A DNA stretch of 64,000 nt from CALGLS01 sp965222105 (GTDB lineage Bacteria > Bacteroidota > Bacteroidia > Chitinophagales > Saprospiraceae). The DNA lies in NCBI GenBank assembly GCA_965222105.1, contig CBDCTQ010000075.1, positions 1 through 64,000 of the forward strand, written 5' to 3'. The notes beneath the pieces are model-generated. The model searched no databases and had not been told where the DNA came from. It worked only from the letters and a program-made list of their open reading frames with translations. Position 1 is the first letter of the stretch; every line of letters starts with the position of its first letter. This document shows positions 37,014 to 45,060 of the stretch, piece after piece. A program made the position numbers and the translations under genes.

Positions 37014-37498
37014 TCAAAGATAGGTTGCATCGAATGATAGCGGCAGCAGGGCCTGTCCGCTGGGTATTTGGTATATCGGACCGCCGTCTGCTCCCTGGAG
37101 GAGTAGCCGGATGGGTTGGCCATAGCGGCTTTCCACTTCGGCGATGTATTGGCGGCACGACCCGCAGGGAGATACCGGTTTGTCGCTGAGTTTGTTTCCG
37201 GCTTTCGCCGAAATGGCCATAGCTATGACGGGGTACGGGGATGGCGGTTGGCGGCGGCAGCCAGCGCTGCTCTTTCTGCACAAAGGCAGACGGGATAGGC
37301 GGCGTTTTCCTGATTGCTTCCAATAATGATCTTACCATTTTGGAGGAGAGCGGCGGCGCCCACCTGAAATGCCGAATAGGGCACATAGGCGTTTTTCAAT
37401 GCTTTTTTGGCGCGCCTCAGAAGCAGTTGGTCGGCAGTTGGAAGTTCTTCTATATTTTCGTAGACCAGGATGGTCGTTTTCAGGTGTTTTTTTTTCAT
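37014..37498 (-). CDS. cdd: Cytidine deaminase (frameshifted)
   Basis: Deaminates cytidine and deoxycytidine to uridine forms in pyrimidine salvage. The first frame runs from the ATG at 37498 through VPYSAFQVGAAALLQNGKI and the zinc/catalytic motif CAERAALAAA. After a C4 run (plus-strand G runs at 37230-37240) the sequence continues one frame over with YPVIAMAISAKAG and the second zinc motif PCGSCRQ. Restoring one base gives a normal 161-residue enzyme. All active-site residues are intact on both sides, which favours sequence error over gene decay. Confidence 0.88.
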
Positions 37499-37595
37499 GG
37501 AATGGAAGTTAGGCTTTATTCACAAAACTTATACCATCAACTCCTTCAGGAGGACGTCTGACAGTGAAACGGTCTGACCTCTGACTGTGCCCCCC

Positions 37596-37792
37596 CTATT
37601 CCTCAAATAATTCCTTCATCTCCTCTTCAACAGAACGTAATTTTTCCCGGCAATACCGGATCAGGTAGGTGGCGCGCCTGGTTTTTTCCAGGAGGTCGTC
37701 GACGGAAACCATTTCCTCCTGGAGGGCAGCTACTATAGCGTTGAGTTCTTCTACTGCGGCCTGATAAGTGGGTTCTTTTTGTTTTTACTCAT
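37596..37792 (-). CDS. xseB: Exodeoxyribonuclease VII small subunit (frameshifted near its start)
   Basis: A 65-residue helical subunit of ExoVII, which degrades single-stranded DNA. The body reads EPTYQAAVEELNAIVAALQ, VSVDDLLEKTRRATYLIRY, CREKLRSVEEEMKELFEE and stop: a complete XseB. The ATG at 37792 overlaps the xseA stop (ATGAGTAA), the usual coupling, but the frame from that ATG is off by one. One A is missing in the A5-C-A5 tract (37776-37786 on the plus strand). Restored, it reads MSKNKKEPTYQ and on. Confidence 0.85.
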
Positions 37793-39035
37793 GGGGCGTT
37801 TTTTTAATGGTCATAACGGTGCTTTCCACCCTACCATCGGAGAAATGGGTTTGAAGTTGGTCTCCCTTTTTCAATTGCCCGGTGTTGACAACCACTTTAC
37901 CCTTTTTCACTGCCACGCTGTATCCCCGTTTCAGGGTAGCAGAGGGACTCAGCATGCGTTCGATTTGCTCGAAATGGTCGAGTAGCTGGCGGTTATGTTG
38001 TAATACCGTTTTTGAGTGTTGCTGTAATTGGGCTGCCTGAAAATCCAGCTTTTGAGAAGCCGCTCCCAACTGGTTAATGGACTGCCAGCGCACCGTTTGG
38101 TGGGCTTTCTCCAGTTGGACGGACTCTTCGTATATGTATTGTTGGGTATGTTGTTGCAATTCATTGCCTGTTTGCAAAAGCATGGTTTCAAATTGGAGGT
38201 TGTGGTCGATCAGGTAATCTGCAGCAGCGGTAGGGGTTTTCAAAGACAAATGGGCTACCTGGTCGAGGATGCTGTCGTCGGTTTGATGACCTATGCCGAC
38301 CAATACGGGCAGGGGGCATTCGGCCACTTTTTTATTCAAGCCAAAATCGTCGAAAGCCATCAGGTCGAGGCGGGCCCCTCCTCCCCTGACGATGACAACA
38401 CAGTCGAAAGTCCTGTCGAGTTTTTGGATGCGGTCTATCTGGGCGATCATTTCGGGTGCAGCTTGTTGGCCCTGCATAGCTGCGGGAAACAATTGCCAGT
38501 GGAACCCATACCCATAGGGATTTTGCGAAAGCTGATCGACAAAATCCCGGTACCCTGCGGCAGTTTCCGAACTGATGAGCGCAATCCGTTGCAAGACCAA
38601 GGGCAGGGGTATTTCTTTGTTTTTATCGAGGAGGGATTGTTGTTGCAGCAGGGCCAGGGTCTTCCGGCGCGCTGCTTCCATTTGGCCCAGGGTATAGGAA
38701 GGGTCTACGTCCTCGATGATGAGCTTGAAGCCGTACCGCTCGTGAAAGTCTACCCGCGCCAGCAATTTCACTTCCATGCCTTCCTGCAACAGGGCGGCCA
38801 GCTCTTTAGCGTACTGCCGTTTGAGTCGGCGGTAGTCGGAAGCCCAGATGACCGCTCCCGACTTGGCGACCAGCACGTCGGTGAACTCTTCCTTTTGAAT
38901 AAGATCGATGTAGACGTGACCGCGAGAAGTCTTGCATTGGGCAATTTCGGCGCTGACCCATACAGCCTGCGGCACATTGAGGGCTACTACCCTGCGGATA
39001 AATTCGTTGAGTTCGTATAGCGAATAAGTCGTCAT
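37785..39035 (-). CDS. xseA: Exodeoxyribonuclease VII large subunit
   Basis: A 416-residue catalytic subunit of ExoVII. An OB-fold N domain (about 1-100: YSLYELNEFIRRVV, VWVSAEIAQCKTSRGHVYID) is followed by the nuclease domain with LVLQRIALISSETAAGYRDF, FDCVVIVRGGGARLDLMAFD and PVLVGIGHQTDDSILDQVAH, and a coiled-coil C region. The longest frame begins at 39224 in the upstream gene's out-of-frame DNA; the true ATG at 39035 overlaps the upstream stop as ATGA. Middle gene of a coupled three-gene operon. Confidence 0.95.
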   Translation of the reverse strand: MTTYSLYELNEFIRRVVALNVPQAVWVSAEIAQCKTSRGHVYIDLIQKEEFTDVLVAKSGAVIWASDYRRLKRQYAKELAALLQEGMEVKLLARVDFHERYGFKLIIEDVDPSYTLGQMEAARRKTLALLQQQSLLDKNKEIPLPLVLQRIALISSETAAGYRDFVDQLSQNPYGYGFHWQLFPAAMQGQQAAPEMIAQIDRIQKLDRTFDCVVIVRGGGARLDLMAFDDFGLNKKVAECPLPVLVGIGHQTDDSILDQVAHLSLKTPTAAADYLIDHNLQFETMLLQTGNELQQHTQQYIYEESVQLEKAHQTVRWQSINQLGAASQKLDFQAAQLQQHSKTVLQHNRQLLDHFEQIERMLSPSATLKRGYSVAVKKGKVVVNTGQLKKGDQLQTHFSDGRVESTVMTIKKTPHE

Positions 39036-39562
39036 GGAAGTACCGGTACCCAGGATTTGATCTGTTCGATGAAAAGGTCGATCCGCTCCAATACTTCCGG
39101 TAAGGGCGGCTGGCCTTCTTCGGTGTAGGTATGCACATCGCCAAGATAGTGCATGCCCAGGTAGTTGGCGCTGCGGCGAAAGGGGTCGGCAAAAGAATCG
39201 GCCCGGTCGTCGTGACCGCTGCAACTCATCATCGCCATGGCTTTACCACGGAGCTGTCGGCCCAGGTCTTTTTCGATGCGGATGAGGTCGGAGAGCCGGT
39301 CGAAGAACGTTTTCATAATGGCGCTCATGGAATACCAGTACACCGGAGTGGCAAATAGAAAGAGATCGTATTGGGGGATGATTTTGCGCATCAGGGGCAG
39401 GTAGTCATCGTCCTGATTGAGGTAGTTGTAATCGTAATACCCTATTTCGTATTCGAGGAGGTTGATGAGGTCGAAGTGGTCGCTTTTCAGGGCGTGATCA
39501 ACCATTTGACGGGTGTTGCCGTCCCCCCTGGAGCTGCCAAATATGATGAGGGCCTTTTTCAT
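39032..39562 (-). CDS. NAD(P)H-dependent FMN reductase / flavodoxin-fold protein
   Basis: A 176-residue protein with the flavodoxin-like start MKKALIIFGSSRGDGNTRQM (phosphate-binding loop), FLFATPVYWYSMSAIMKTFFDRLSD and a later GKAMAMMSCSG strand. These mark the NADPH-dependent FMN reductase/iron-sulphur-flavoprotein group. Its TGA overlaps the xseA ATG (ATGA), so it is translated together with the nuclease subunits. A link to DNA repair under redox stress is possible but only inferred. The start at 39562 is chosen over 39616 because the fold begins there. Confidence 0.88.
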   Translation of the reverse strand: MKKALIIFGSSRGDGNTRQMVDHALKSDHFDLINLLEYEIGYYDYNYLNQDDDYLPLMRKIIPQYDLFLFATPVYWYSMSAIMKTFFDRLSDLIRIEKDLGRQLRGKAMAMMSCSGHDDRADSFADPFRRSANYLGMHYLGDVHTYTEEGQPPLPEVLERIDLFIEQIKSWVPVLP

Positions 39563-39760
39563 GGGGCTATAATACGGATTTTTTTGGAAATGGGGGGAGG
39601 GGAAGTTTAAGGTCACAGGGCTATCTTATAAAAATCAATTTCGATGGTTTACTTAATTTTTAACTGCCGAAGGCATGTTCCGATCCTACCCCAGAATTCT
39701 CCCTGATTGCTTCGGCCTCTTGCTTTCGTCGGACAATACATTTGAGCAAAAATTTTCAAA

Positions 39761-39805
39761 AAATAACAAAATGTTTTGTTATTTAAAAAATAGTTGTTAT
39801 ATTTG
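39761..39805 (+). promoter_or_regulatory. Promoter overlapped by a perfect operator-like palindrome
   Basis: TTTG (39775-39778), 19 bases, TATATTTG (39798-39805): a consensus Bacteroidota promoter pointing right. The palindrome AAATAACAAAA-TG-TTTTGTTATTT (39761-39784) covers the TTTG box, as a repressor site would. The first ATG downstream (39822) opens only 20 codons (MFQGFKNSFILKAGRSKECF). Confidence 0.6.
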
Positions 39806-39916
39806 TCCTGATTCGACATATATGTTTCAAGGTTTTAAGAATTCTTTTATCCTGAAGGCAGGGCGCTCAAAGGAGTGCTTTTGATATGGTTTTTATTCAG
39901 TTCGCGGAATTTTTCC

Positions 39917-39975
39917 GGCGGCGGTGGTCTTGTGGGTGGGTCCCTCCCACAAAAGGCTATTTACCAGCAGAATCA
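39917..39975 (+). repeat. Dispersed GGCGG-hairpin element, copy 2
   Basis: GGCGGCGGTGGTC, then arms TTGTGGGTGGG (39930-39940) and CCCTCCCACAA (39942-39952), then AAGGCTATTTACCAGCAGAAT. Same block order as 2863-2918; one mismatch in the stem. Confidence 0.6.
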
Positions 39976-40161
39976 AATGTAAAAAATACATATCCAGTTA
40001 ATATAAATAACCCGCTCTCCAACGTCATGGAGGCTTTGTTTGACTTTTTGTTGTTCATCTGATATTTGAACTTGATTCTTGAGGTTTCGGGCGGGGCCCG
40101 GCCTTTCATATCACACCGGCCAAAGGCCGCAACGTAACTAATGTTGGCATACCTGTCTGTA

Positions 40162-41598
40162 TTATGGAAATATACCCAGTGCCAGGTAGTCGCTGCTGAT
40201 CTTGTTGAGGGCGCTGAGGAAGGCGGCTGTTCGGAGGTCGGTTACTTTTTTGCGTCGCTTGAGTATGGCGCGTATTTGCTGGTAGGAGCCGATCATCGTT
40301 TCTTCGAGGCCAGAACGTACGAGGTCTATTTCGTCGGCTCCACGGGTGATGAAGTCTTTTTCGCGAACACCGATGGTTTTGCCGGTCATTCGTTCTACCA
40401 GGCTGACGAGGTTGAGATAGGTCTGGTGATTGAACCGTTTTTCCATCCGGCCGAAGCGCATATGCGACAGGTTTTTGAGCCATTCGAAGTAAGAGACGGT
40501 TACCCCGCCGGCGTTGATATACATGTCGGGTATGATGACTACTCCTTTTTTGAGGAGCACCTCTTCTGCGTCGGCGGTGACGGGGCCGTTGGCGGCTTCA
40601 GCTACTATTTTGGCTTTTACCCTATGGGCGTTGTGGACGGTGATCTGGTTTTCGAGTGCGGCTGGGATGAGGACGTCGCAGGCCACTTCGAGGACTTTGT
40701 TGCGATTTTTAAGCGTTTTTGTTCCGGGGAAATTGAGGATGGAGCCCGTTTTTTTGCGGTGCTTCATCAGTTTTTCGATGTGGATGCCTTCTTTGCTGTA
40801 GATGGCGCCTTCGAATTCGGAAACACAGACGATCTTGGCGTCGCCTTCTTCCTGACATATTTTGGCGGCATAGTAGCCCACGTTTCCGAGGCCTTGTACG
40901 GCAATGGTTTTGCCGGCCATGCCGGGGGTCATTCCCAGCTCCGCCATGTCGTCCTCATATCTCAAGGCTTCAACCAGGGCATAGTAAACGCCCCGGCCGG
41001 TGGCTTCCGTTCGTCCTCTGATCCCGCTTTGGGTAACCGGCTTACCGGTGACACATCCAGCGGCATCAATTTCTCCTCCTTTGAAGGTGAGGTAGGTGTC
41101 GAGTATCCAAGCCATTTCGCGGGCACCGGTGCCATAGTCAGGGGCAGGCACGTCGATGCCGGGGCCGATGAAGTTTTTGCGAATGAGTTCGGTGGTGTAT
41201 CTTCGGGTGATGGATTGTAGCTGTGCTTCGGTGTAGTTGCGGGGCGATATTTTGACCCCTCCTTTGGCGCCACCGAAGGGTACATCTACCAGGGCGCATT
41301 TATAGGTCATCAGGGTAGCCAGAGCCATGACTTCGTCCTGGTTCACTTTGGAACTGTAGCGGATACCTCCTTTGGTGGGGAGGCGGTGGTGGGAGTGTTG
41401 TACCCGATAGGCTTCTATGACGTGGTATTCTTTACCTATCCTTACGGGGAATCGCATTTGGTAAACGGAGTTGCAGACTCGTATTTGTTCGAGCAAGCCT
41501 TTCGGCAAACCGGAGTGTGCGGCTGCCTTGTCGAAATTGCGGTTGACGCTGTCCAAAAAGCTGACATGCGGCTTGGGTACTGATTTTCTTTTAGCCAT
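40162..41598 (-). CDS. Glu/Leu/Phe/Val dehydrogenase (glutamate dehydrogenase)
   Basis: A 478-residue NAD(P)-dependent amino-acid dehydrogenase. Marks: HHRLPTKGGIRYSSKVNQDE, the active-site segment VDVPFGGAKGGV with its catalytic Lys, VPAPDYGTG, and the nucleotide-binding loop VQGLGNVGYYAAK. Length and motifs fit GDH best, leucine dehydrogenase less well. It links amino-acid carbon to the TCA cycle. I start at MAKRKSVPK (41598), which overlaps the ccmD stop by 8 bases; the longer frame to 41748 is ccmD read out of frame. Coupled to ccmD. Confidence 0.93.
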   Translation of the reverse strand: MAKRKSVPKPHVSFLDSVNRNFDKAAAHSGLPKGLLEQIRVCNSVYQMRFPVRIGKEYHVIEAYRVQHSHHRLPTKGGIRYSSKVNQDEVMALATLMTYKCALVDVPFGGAKGGVKISPRNYTEAQLQSITRRYTTELIRKNFIGPGIDVPAPDYGTGAREMAWILDTYLTFKGGEIDAAGCVTGKPVTQSGIRGRTEATGRGVYYALVEALRYEDDMAELGMTPGMAGKTIAVQGLGNVGYYAAKICQEEGDAKIVCVSEFEGAIYSKEGIHIEKLMKHRKKTGSILNFPGTKTLKNRNKVLEVACDVLIPAALENQITVHNAHRVKAKIVAEAANGPVTADAEEVLLKKGVVIIPDMYINAGGVTVSYFEWLKNLSHMRFGRMEKRFNHQTYLNLVSLVERMTGKTIGVREKDFITRGADEIDLVRSGLEETMIGSYQQIRAILKRRKKVTDLRTAAFLSALNKISSDYLALGIFP

Positions 41599-41806
41599 GT
41601 TCTTCGATTTGTTTTTCGAGCCGGGAGATTTTCCGCTCGAGGTAGATGAGGAATAAAACGATCCCGAAAAAAATGGCCAGAATGACGGCAACGACGACGT
41701 ACATTTTACCCATGTTTCGCATAAAATCGGTGTGAGCGGTTTCCGCAAATAAGCCGGGCAGAAAAACCAGACAGAAAAGCAGGCAAAGGGTGAGGTGTCT
41801 AATCAT
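41591..41806 (-). CDS. ccmD: CcmD-like small membrane protein
   Basis: A 71-residue protein with a signal-like N terminus (HLTLCLLFCLVFLPGLFA) and one membrane helix (MYVVVAVILAIFFGIVLFLI), then the CcmD-type ending YLERKISRLEKQIEEHG. CcmD helps the haem exporter CcmABC load haem on CcmE during c-type cytochrome maturation. It is separated from ccmC by two unrelated genes but overlaps the start of the glutamate dehydrogenase gene. Confidence 0.75.
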   Translation of the reverse strand: MIRHLTLCLLFCLVFLPGLFAETAHTDFMRNMGKMYVVVAVILAIFFGIVLFLIYLERKISRLEKQIEEHG

Positions 41807-41957
41807 TTATCGGGTTCATTTGTGTGGGCAAAACTCGTTTATTTTTTTTACTTGGACAACTATCGCCGGTGATTTTTAGTTCTGTGAATGCGATTTTTTT
41901 CTTTGTCTGGGCGATGCCTTACATTTGGGTTTTTAACCATTAACCGAAACGATAAAA

Positions 41958-42626
41958 ATGATCAAACCACGTAAATTGACCATCAACATTTCCAAAGAGA
42001 TCGGCAAGGTCTCCGCCCTACTCCTCCTCCCCAAAGATGCCAGGGCGCTGATGGTGTTGAGTCATGGCGCCGGAGCGGGGATGCAACATTCTTTTATGGA
42101 GGCGCTTTCGCAAAAGCTGGCCGACCACCGCATCGGCACCCTGCGTTTCAATTTTGCCTATATGGAAAAAGGAGGTGCCCCTGACCGACCCAAAAAAGCC
42201 CATCCGGCGATAAAAGCAGCTGTCAGGAAAGCGTTGAAATACGCGGATGGCCTGCCCCTGGTGGCGGGTGGGAAGTCATTCGGCGGCCGGATGACCTCGC
42301 AGGTGGCCGCCCTGGGCGAACTCGAAGCGGTCAAAGGAATTGTGTATTACGGTTTTCCACTTCACGCCCCCGGAAAAGAGGGGGCAGAGCGGGCCGCCCA
42401 TCTGTCGGACATCCAAATTCCTCAACTCTTTTTGCAAGGCACCCGCGACGCCCTTGCCAATTTCGATCTGATGAAAAAGGTATGCCGGAAGCTGAAGGGG
42501 GCCAAACTGGTAAAGATCGAAGGCGGCGACCATTCTTTTAAAGTGTTGAAACGGTCGGGAGTCAGTCAGGAAGAAGTGATGGAAATGCTTGGCGCAAAAA
42601 CGGCCGCGTTTGTGGCAGATATTTAG
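41958..42626 (+). CDS. Alpha/beta hydrolase, KANL3/Tex30-like (Abhydrolase_11)
   Basis: A 222-residue hydrolase: LMVLSHGAGAGMQHSFMEAL, nucleophile Ser107 in AGGKSFGGRM, acid Asp in LQGTRDALA and His in EGGDHSFK. The GAGAGM and GKSFGGRM signatures mark the KANL3/Tex30-like bacterial hydrolases, whose substrate is unknown. It is the only rightward gene among leftward ones here, with a -7 box TACATTTG at 41920-41927. Confidence 0.88.
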   Translation: MIKPRKLTINISKEIGKVSALLLLPKDARALMVLSHGAGAGMQHSFMEALSQKLADHRIGTLRFNFAYMEKGGAPDRPKKAHPAIKAAVRKALKYADGLPLVAGGKSFGGRMTSQVAALGELEAVKGIVYYGFPLHAPGKEGAERAAHLSDIQIPQLFLQGTRDALANFDLMKKVCRKLKGAKLVKIEGGDHSFKVLKRSGVSQEEVMEMLGAKTAAFVADI

Positions 42627-42643
42627 AGAATATCTTGTATCCT

Positions 42644-43228
42644 CTAAGCAGGTGGGGTTATTTTTGTTCGATAGTACAAATCTACCATTGAAATTTCAAT
42701 ATCAAGTGACTGAAGTACTATCTTTTTTTCCAACCCTACATATCTGGTAATTTTCCATAAATCGCTTTTGGCGTGTTTATAATGGATATCGACGATGTGT
42801 TTTTTCTGTTCGATTAAAACGTATTCTCTAAAGGAAAGGATCTGGCGGTAGAGGTGAAATTTATCTCCTCTGTCGTATTCCGCTGTCGACTTGGACAATA
42901 CCTCAACGACTAATATGGGGTTGGTAACCGCGTGTTCATTTAATTCCTCTATTGCACCACAAATCACCATTGAGTCGGGGTATACAAAACTATTGGTCGC
43001 TTCAATAAATAATTTCACATCACTGTTAAAAGGCAAACAGTTCGTCTCCTTATTCTTCAGCGCCATTCTCATCTCTGAATATATATTTCCACAAATCAAC
43101 CCGTGATTCAACGTTCCTCCTGCCAGAGCGAATATTTTCCCATTGTGGTATTCGTACTTAGTATTCGACTCCACTTCCTGTTGGATGTATTCATTTACCG
43201 ACAGTAACTTATGAGTTTTCATAAACAA
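42644..43228 (-). CDS. Uma2-family (DUF820) PD-(D/E)XK nuclease-like protein
   Basis: A 194-residue protein with KYEYHNGKIFALAGGTLNH, VYPDSMVICG, NPILVVEVLSKSTAEYDRGD and YVLIEQKKHIVDIHYK. Asp in YPD, Glu in VEVLS and the Gln/Lys in IEQKK form the restriction-endonuclease-like active site. Uma2 proteins are often mobile and multiply copied in cyanobacteria and Bacteroidota; their role is unsettled. Its codon use looks more AT-rich than its neighbours, and it sits inside an otherwise ccm-gene group, which suggests insertion. Confidence 0.88.
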   Translation of the reverse strand: MFMKTHKLLSVNEYIQQEVESNTKYEYHNGKIFALAGGTLNHGLICGNIYSEMRMALKNKETNCLPFNSDVKLFIEATNSFVYPDSMVICGAIEELNEHAVTNPILVVEVLSKSTAEYDRGDKFHLYRQILSFREYVLIEQKKHIVDIHYKHAKSDLWKITRYVGLEKKIVLQSLDIEISMVDLYYRTKITPPA

Positions 43229-43267
43229 TTTTTCTTCAAGATACTGATTTTTGAATACTTATCCCAA

Positions 43268-44326
43268 TCAGACCTCCTCCAGAATCCGGTCCCGAACCCG
43301 AAGGTATCGATAATACAAGGTCGCCATCCATACTCCCAACAAGGTCCACCCAATGATGGCCGGATAAAAAACCATCCGCATAGTATTCTCCAAGTCTTCT
43401 CCTCCCAGGGCCGGATTGCCACCTGCTCCGGGATGTAAGCTACTGGTCATTCGCGGAATGACGTAGATGAGCGGAATGAGCGCCGCGAAGGCAAAAATGT
43501 TGTACACCGCAGCTATCCGCCCGCGCTTTTCGGCGTCGTCGAGGGAGCCCCGGAGTACAAAATAGGCCAGATAGATCAACAGGGCAATGGCGGTCATATT
43601 GAGTTTTACCTCTTCCCAGGTCCAGAAAGTGCCCCAGGTGTATTTGGCCCAGATCATCCCCGTGACCAGTCCCAGCATGCCAAACAAGGTGCCGGCAGCC
43701 GTGAGGGAAAGCGATTTCCAGTCATCTTCCGGTCGGCCGTGGCGCAGATAGCGGAAGCTCATCACGACAGATGCTATGAAAAGGATCATCATGGCGATCC
43801 AAAGGGAGACGTGATAGTAGGTGTTGCGAATGGTCTCGTACAAAATGCTCCTGAATGGAAAGGTAAACCGGCTTTTGACGTGCAGGCCGGCCACCGGTGT
43901 GTTGGCCCAGTAGATAGCCGCACTGTCCGCGTCTACATCATGTTGGGTGAGTACAACGGCATCAGGACTCACTGCCGCCCCGTCGTTGAGATGATCGATC
44001 ATGACGGAGCAGTTCACCCGTTTTTTTTCGATGGGCAAGTATTTTGGAATATCGAATATGGCCGTCAAATGGGTGTCGTCGATGGCTGTCACTTCTCTTG
44101 CCAACAATGCTTTTTCATCGGTCAGCTTGAGCCAAATGCGGGTGTCGCCATTTGCTTTTGTGTAAAAACTGTTGTACCCGGTCAGTTGGAGGGTCAGCGG
44201 TTTGCCAGCCTCTCCCTGCCCCGGTGCTACGGAGTAGATTCCAGGCTTCAGCGGTACCAATAGTCCCGCCACAAAGGCATAGATCAATAACAGCACAGCC
44301 AGGATTTTCCACCAGAATTTTCTCAT
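43268..44326 (-). CDS. ccmC: Cytochrome c biogenesis protein CcmC with extra N-terminal extracytoplasmic domain
   Basis: A 352-residue haem-handling membrane protein. The haem-binding tryptophan motif WGTFWTWEE and a conserved His in SSLHPGAGGNPALG are present, with about six membrane helices in the C-terminal 230 residues. The first about 125 residues are extra: after one helix they form a beta-rich domain (GIYSVAPGQGEAGKPLTLQL, RIWLKLTDEKALL) that looks IPT/TIG-like. Usual CcmC is about 220-250 residues. Directly downstream of ccmB, 13 bases apart. Confidence 0.9.
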   Translation of the reverse strand: MRKFWWKILAVLLLIYAFVAGLLVPLKPGIYSVAPGQGEAGKPLTLQLTGYNSFYTKANGDTRIWLKLTDEKALLAREVTAIDDTHLTAIFDIPKYLPIEKKRVNCSVMIDHLNDGAAVSPDAVVLTQHDVDADSAAIYWANTPVAGLHVKSRFTFPFRSILYETIRNTYYHVSLWIAMMILFIASVVMSFRYLRHGRPEDDWKSLSLTAAGTLFGMLGLVTGMIWAKYTWGTFWTWEEVKLNMTAIALLIYLAYFVLRGSLDDAEKRGRIAAVYNIFAFAALIPLIYVIPRMTSSLHPGAGGNPALGGEDLENTMRMVFYPAIIGWTLLGVWMATLYYRYLRVRDRILEEV

Positions 44327-44339
44327 GTTTTATATTTTT

Positions 44340-44999
44340 TCAATCTCTCCATAAAAAAGGAAACAACACAAAGGCCACTCCGAGGAGTATTCCGTCGATG
44401 GCCAGCAAGATAAGCATATCTTTTTGGATTGCGGTGTCGGTCATTAAACCGAGTGCGTTTGACGAAAGTTTAATCAATGTCATCAAAATGGGTATGACAA
44501 CCGGAAAACTGAGGATGGCCATTAAAGTGCCGCTGTTGTTCGCCTTGGCAGCAATGGCCGACACAAAGGTAATGGCAATCGATAATCCCAGACTCCCCAA
44601 AAACAACGCCGCTACAAACTCCCCTACCCTCCGCACCGGATTGCCAGCCACCAGGCTAAAGGCTCCGTAAGCCAATAACGAAATTGTCAACAACAGTATT
44701 ACATTGTAAAGAATCTTGGAAAGGAGGATGGCCGTCGGATTGGCCAACACGTAGTAGTACAACTGCCGCCGACCGCTTTCCTGTACGAAACTTTTGGCGA
44801 TGGCATTGACGGAGGCAAATAAAATGACGATCCAAAATAAGGTGTTCCAGGCCACCGGATCGACTTTTACAAAGGCCATATATACAATGAAGACCGTCGA
44901 TATCACATACAACAAGATGCCACCTATGGCGTATTTTTGCCGAAGCTCGATCAATAGCTCCTTGCGCAAAAGATATGCGGTTTCTTTGAAGAGACTCAT
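44340..44999 (-). CDS. ccmB: Haem exporter subunit CcmB
   Basis: A 219-residue six-helix permease. LRKELLIELRQKYAIGGILL, LFWIVILFASVNAIAKSF, QESGRRQLYYYVLANPTAIL and LPxxxP-like SFPVVIPILM fit CcmB. It works with CcmA and CcmC to provide haem for c-type cytochromes. First gene of the ccmB-ccmC pair; no ccmA is visible in the window. Confidence 0.92.
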   Translation of the reverse strand: MSLFKETAYLLRKELLIELRQKYAIGGILLYVISTVFIVYMAFVKVDPVAWNTLFWIVILFASVNAIAKSFVQESGRRQLYYYVLANPTAILLSKILYNVILLLTISLLAYGAFSLVAGNPVRRVGEFVAALFLGSLGLSIAITFVSAIAAKANNSGTLMAILSFPVVIPILMTLIKLSSNALGLMTDTAIQKDMLILLAIDGILLGVAFVLFPFLWRD

Positions 45000-45060
45000 C
45001 TAGCCGCGAAAATAGACGATTTCACATCAAAAGAGAAGAGTGTTGGGTTGTTTTTGGGCG

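Larger units (their letters stand above)
39563..40161. other. Gap with a promoter-operator and a dispersed hairpin but no clear gene
   Basis: About 600 bases. It must hold the leftward promoter of the flavodoxin-xseAB operon. It also contains the rightward promoter at 39775 and the GGCGG-hairpin copy at 39917. A 69-codon plus-strand frame (39675-39884) shows no family resemblance and the promoter lies inside it, so I do not call it. Confidence 0.6.

Noticed and set aside
37785..39224. Longer start for xseA (39224)
   Set aside because: The added 63 codons are the flavodoxin-like gene read out of frame; the ATG at 39035 overlaps that gene's stop in the usual ATGA way.
39675..39884. 69-codon plus-strand frame as a small gene
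   Set aside because: A consensus promoter and palindrome lie within it, and only its last 20 codons could be transcribed from that promoter; no family resemblance.
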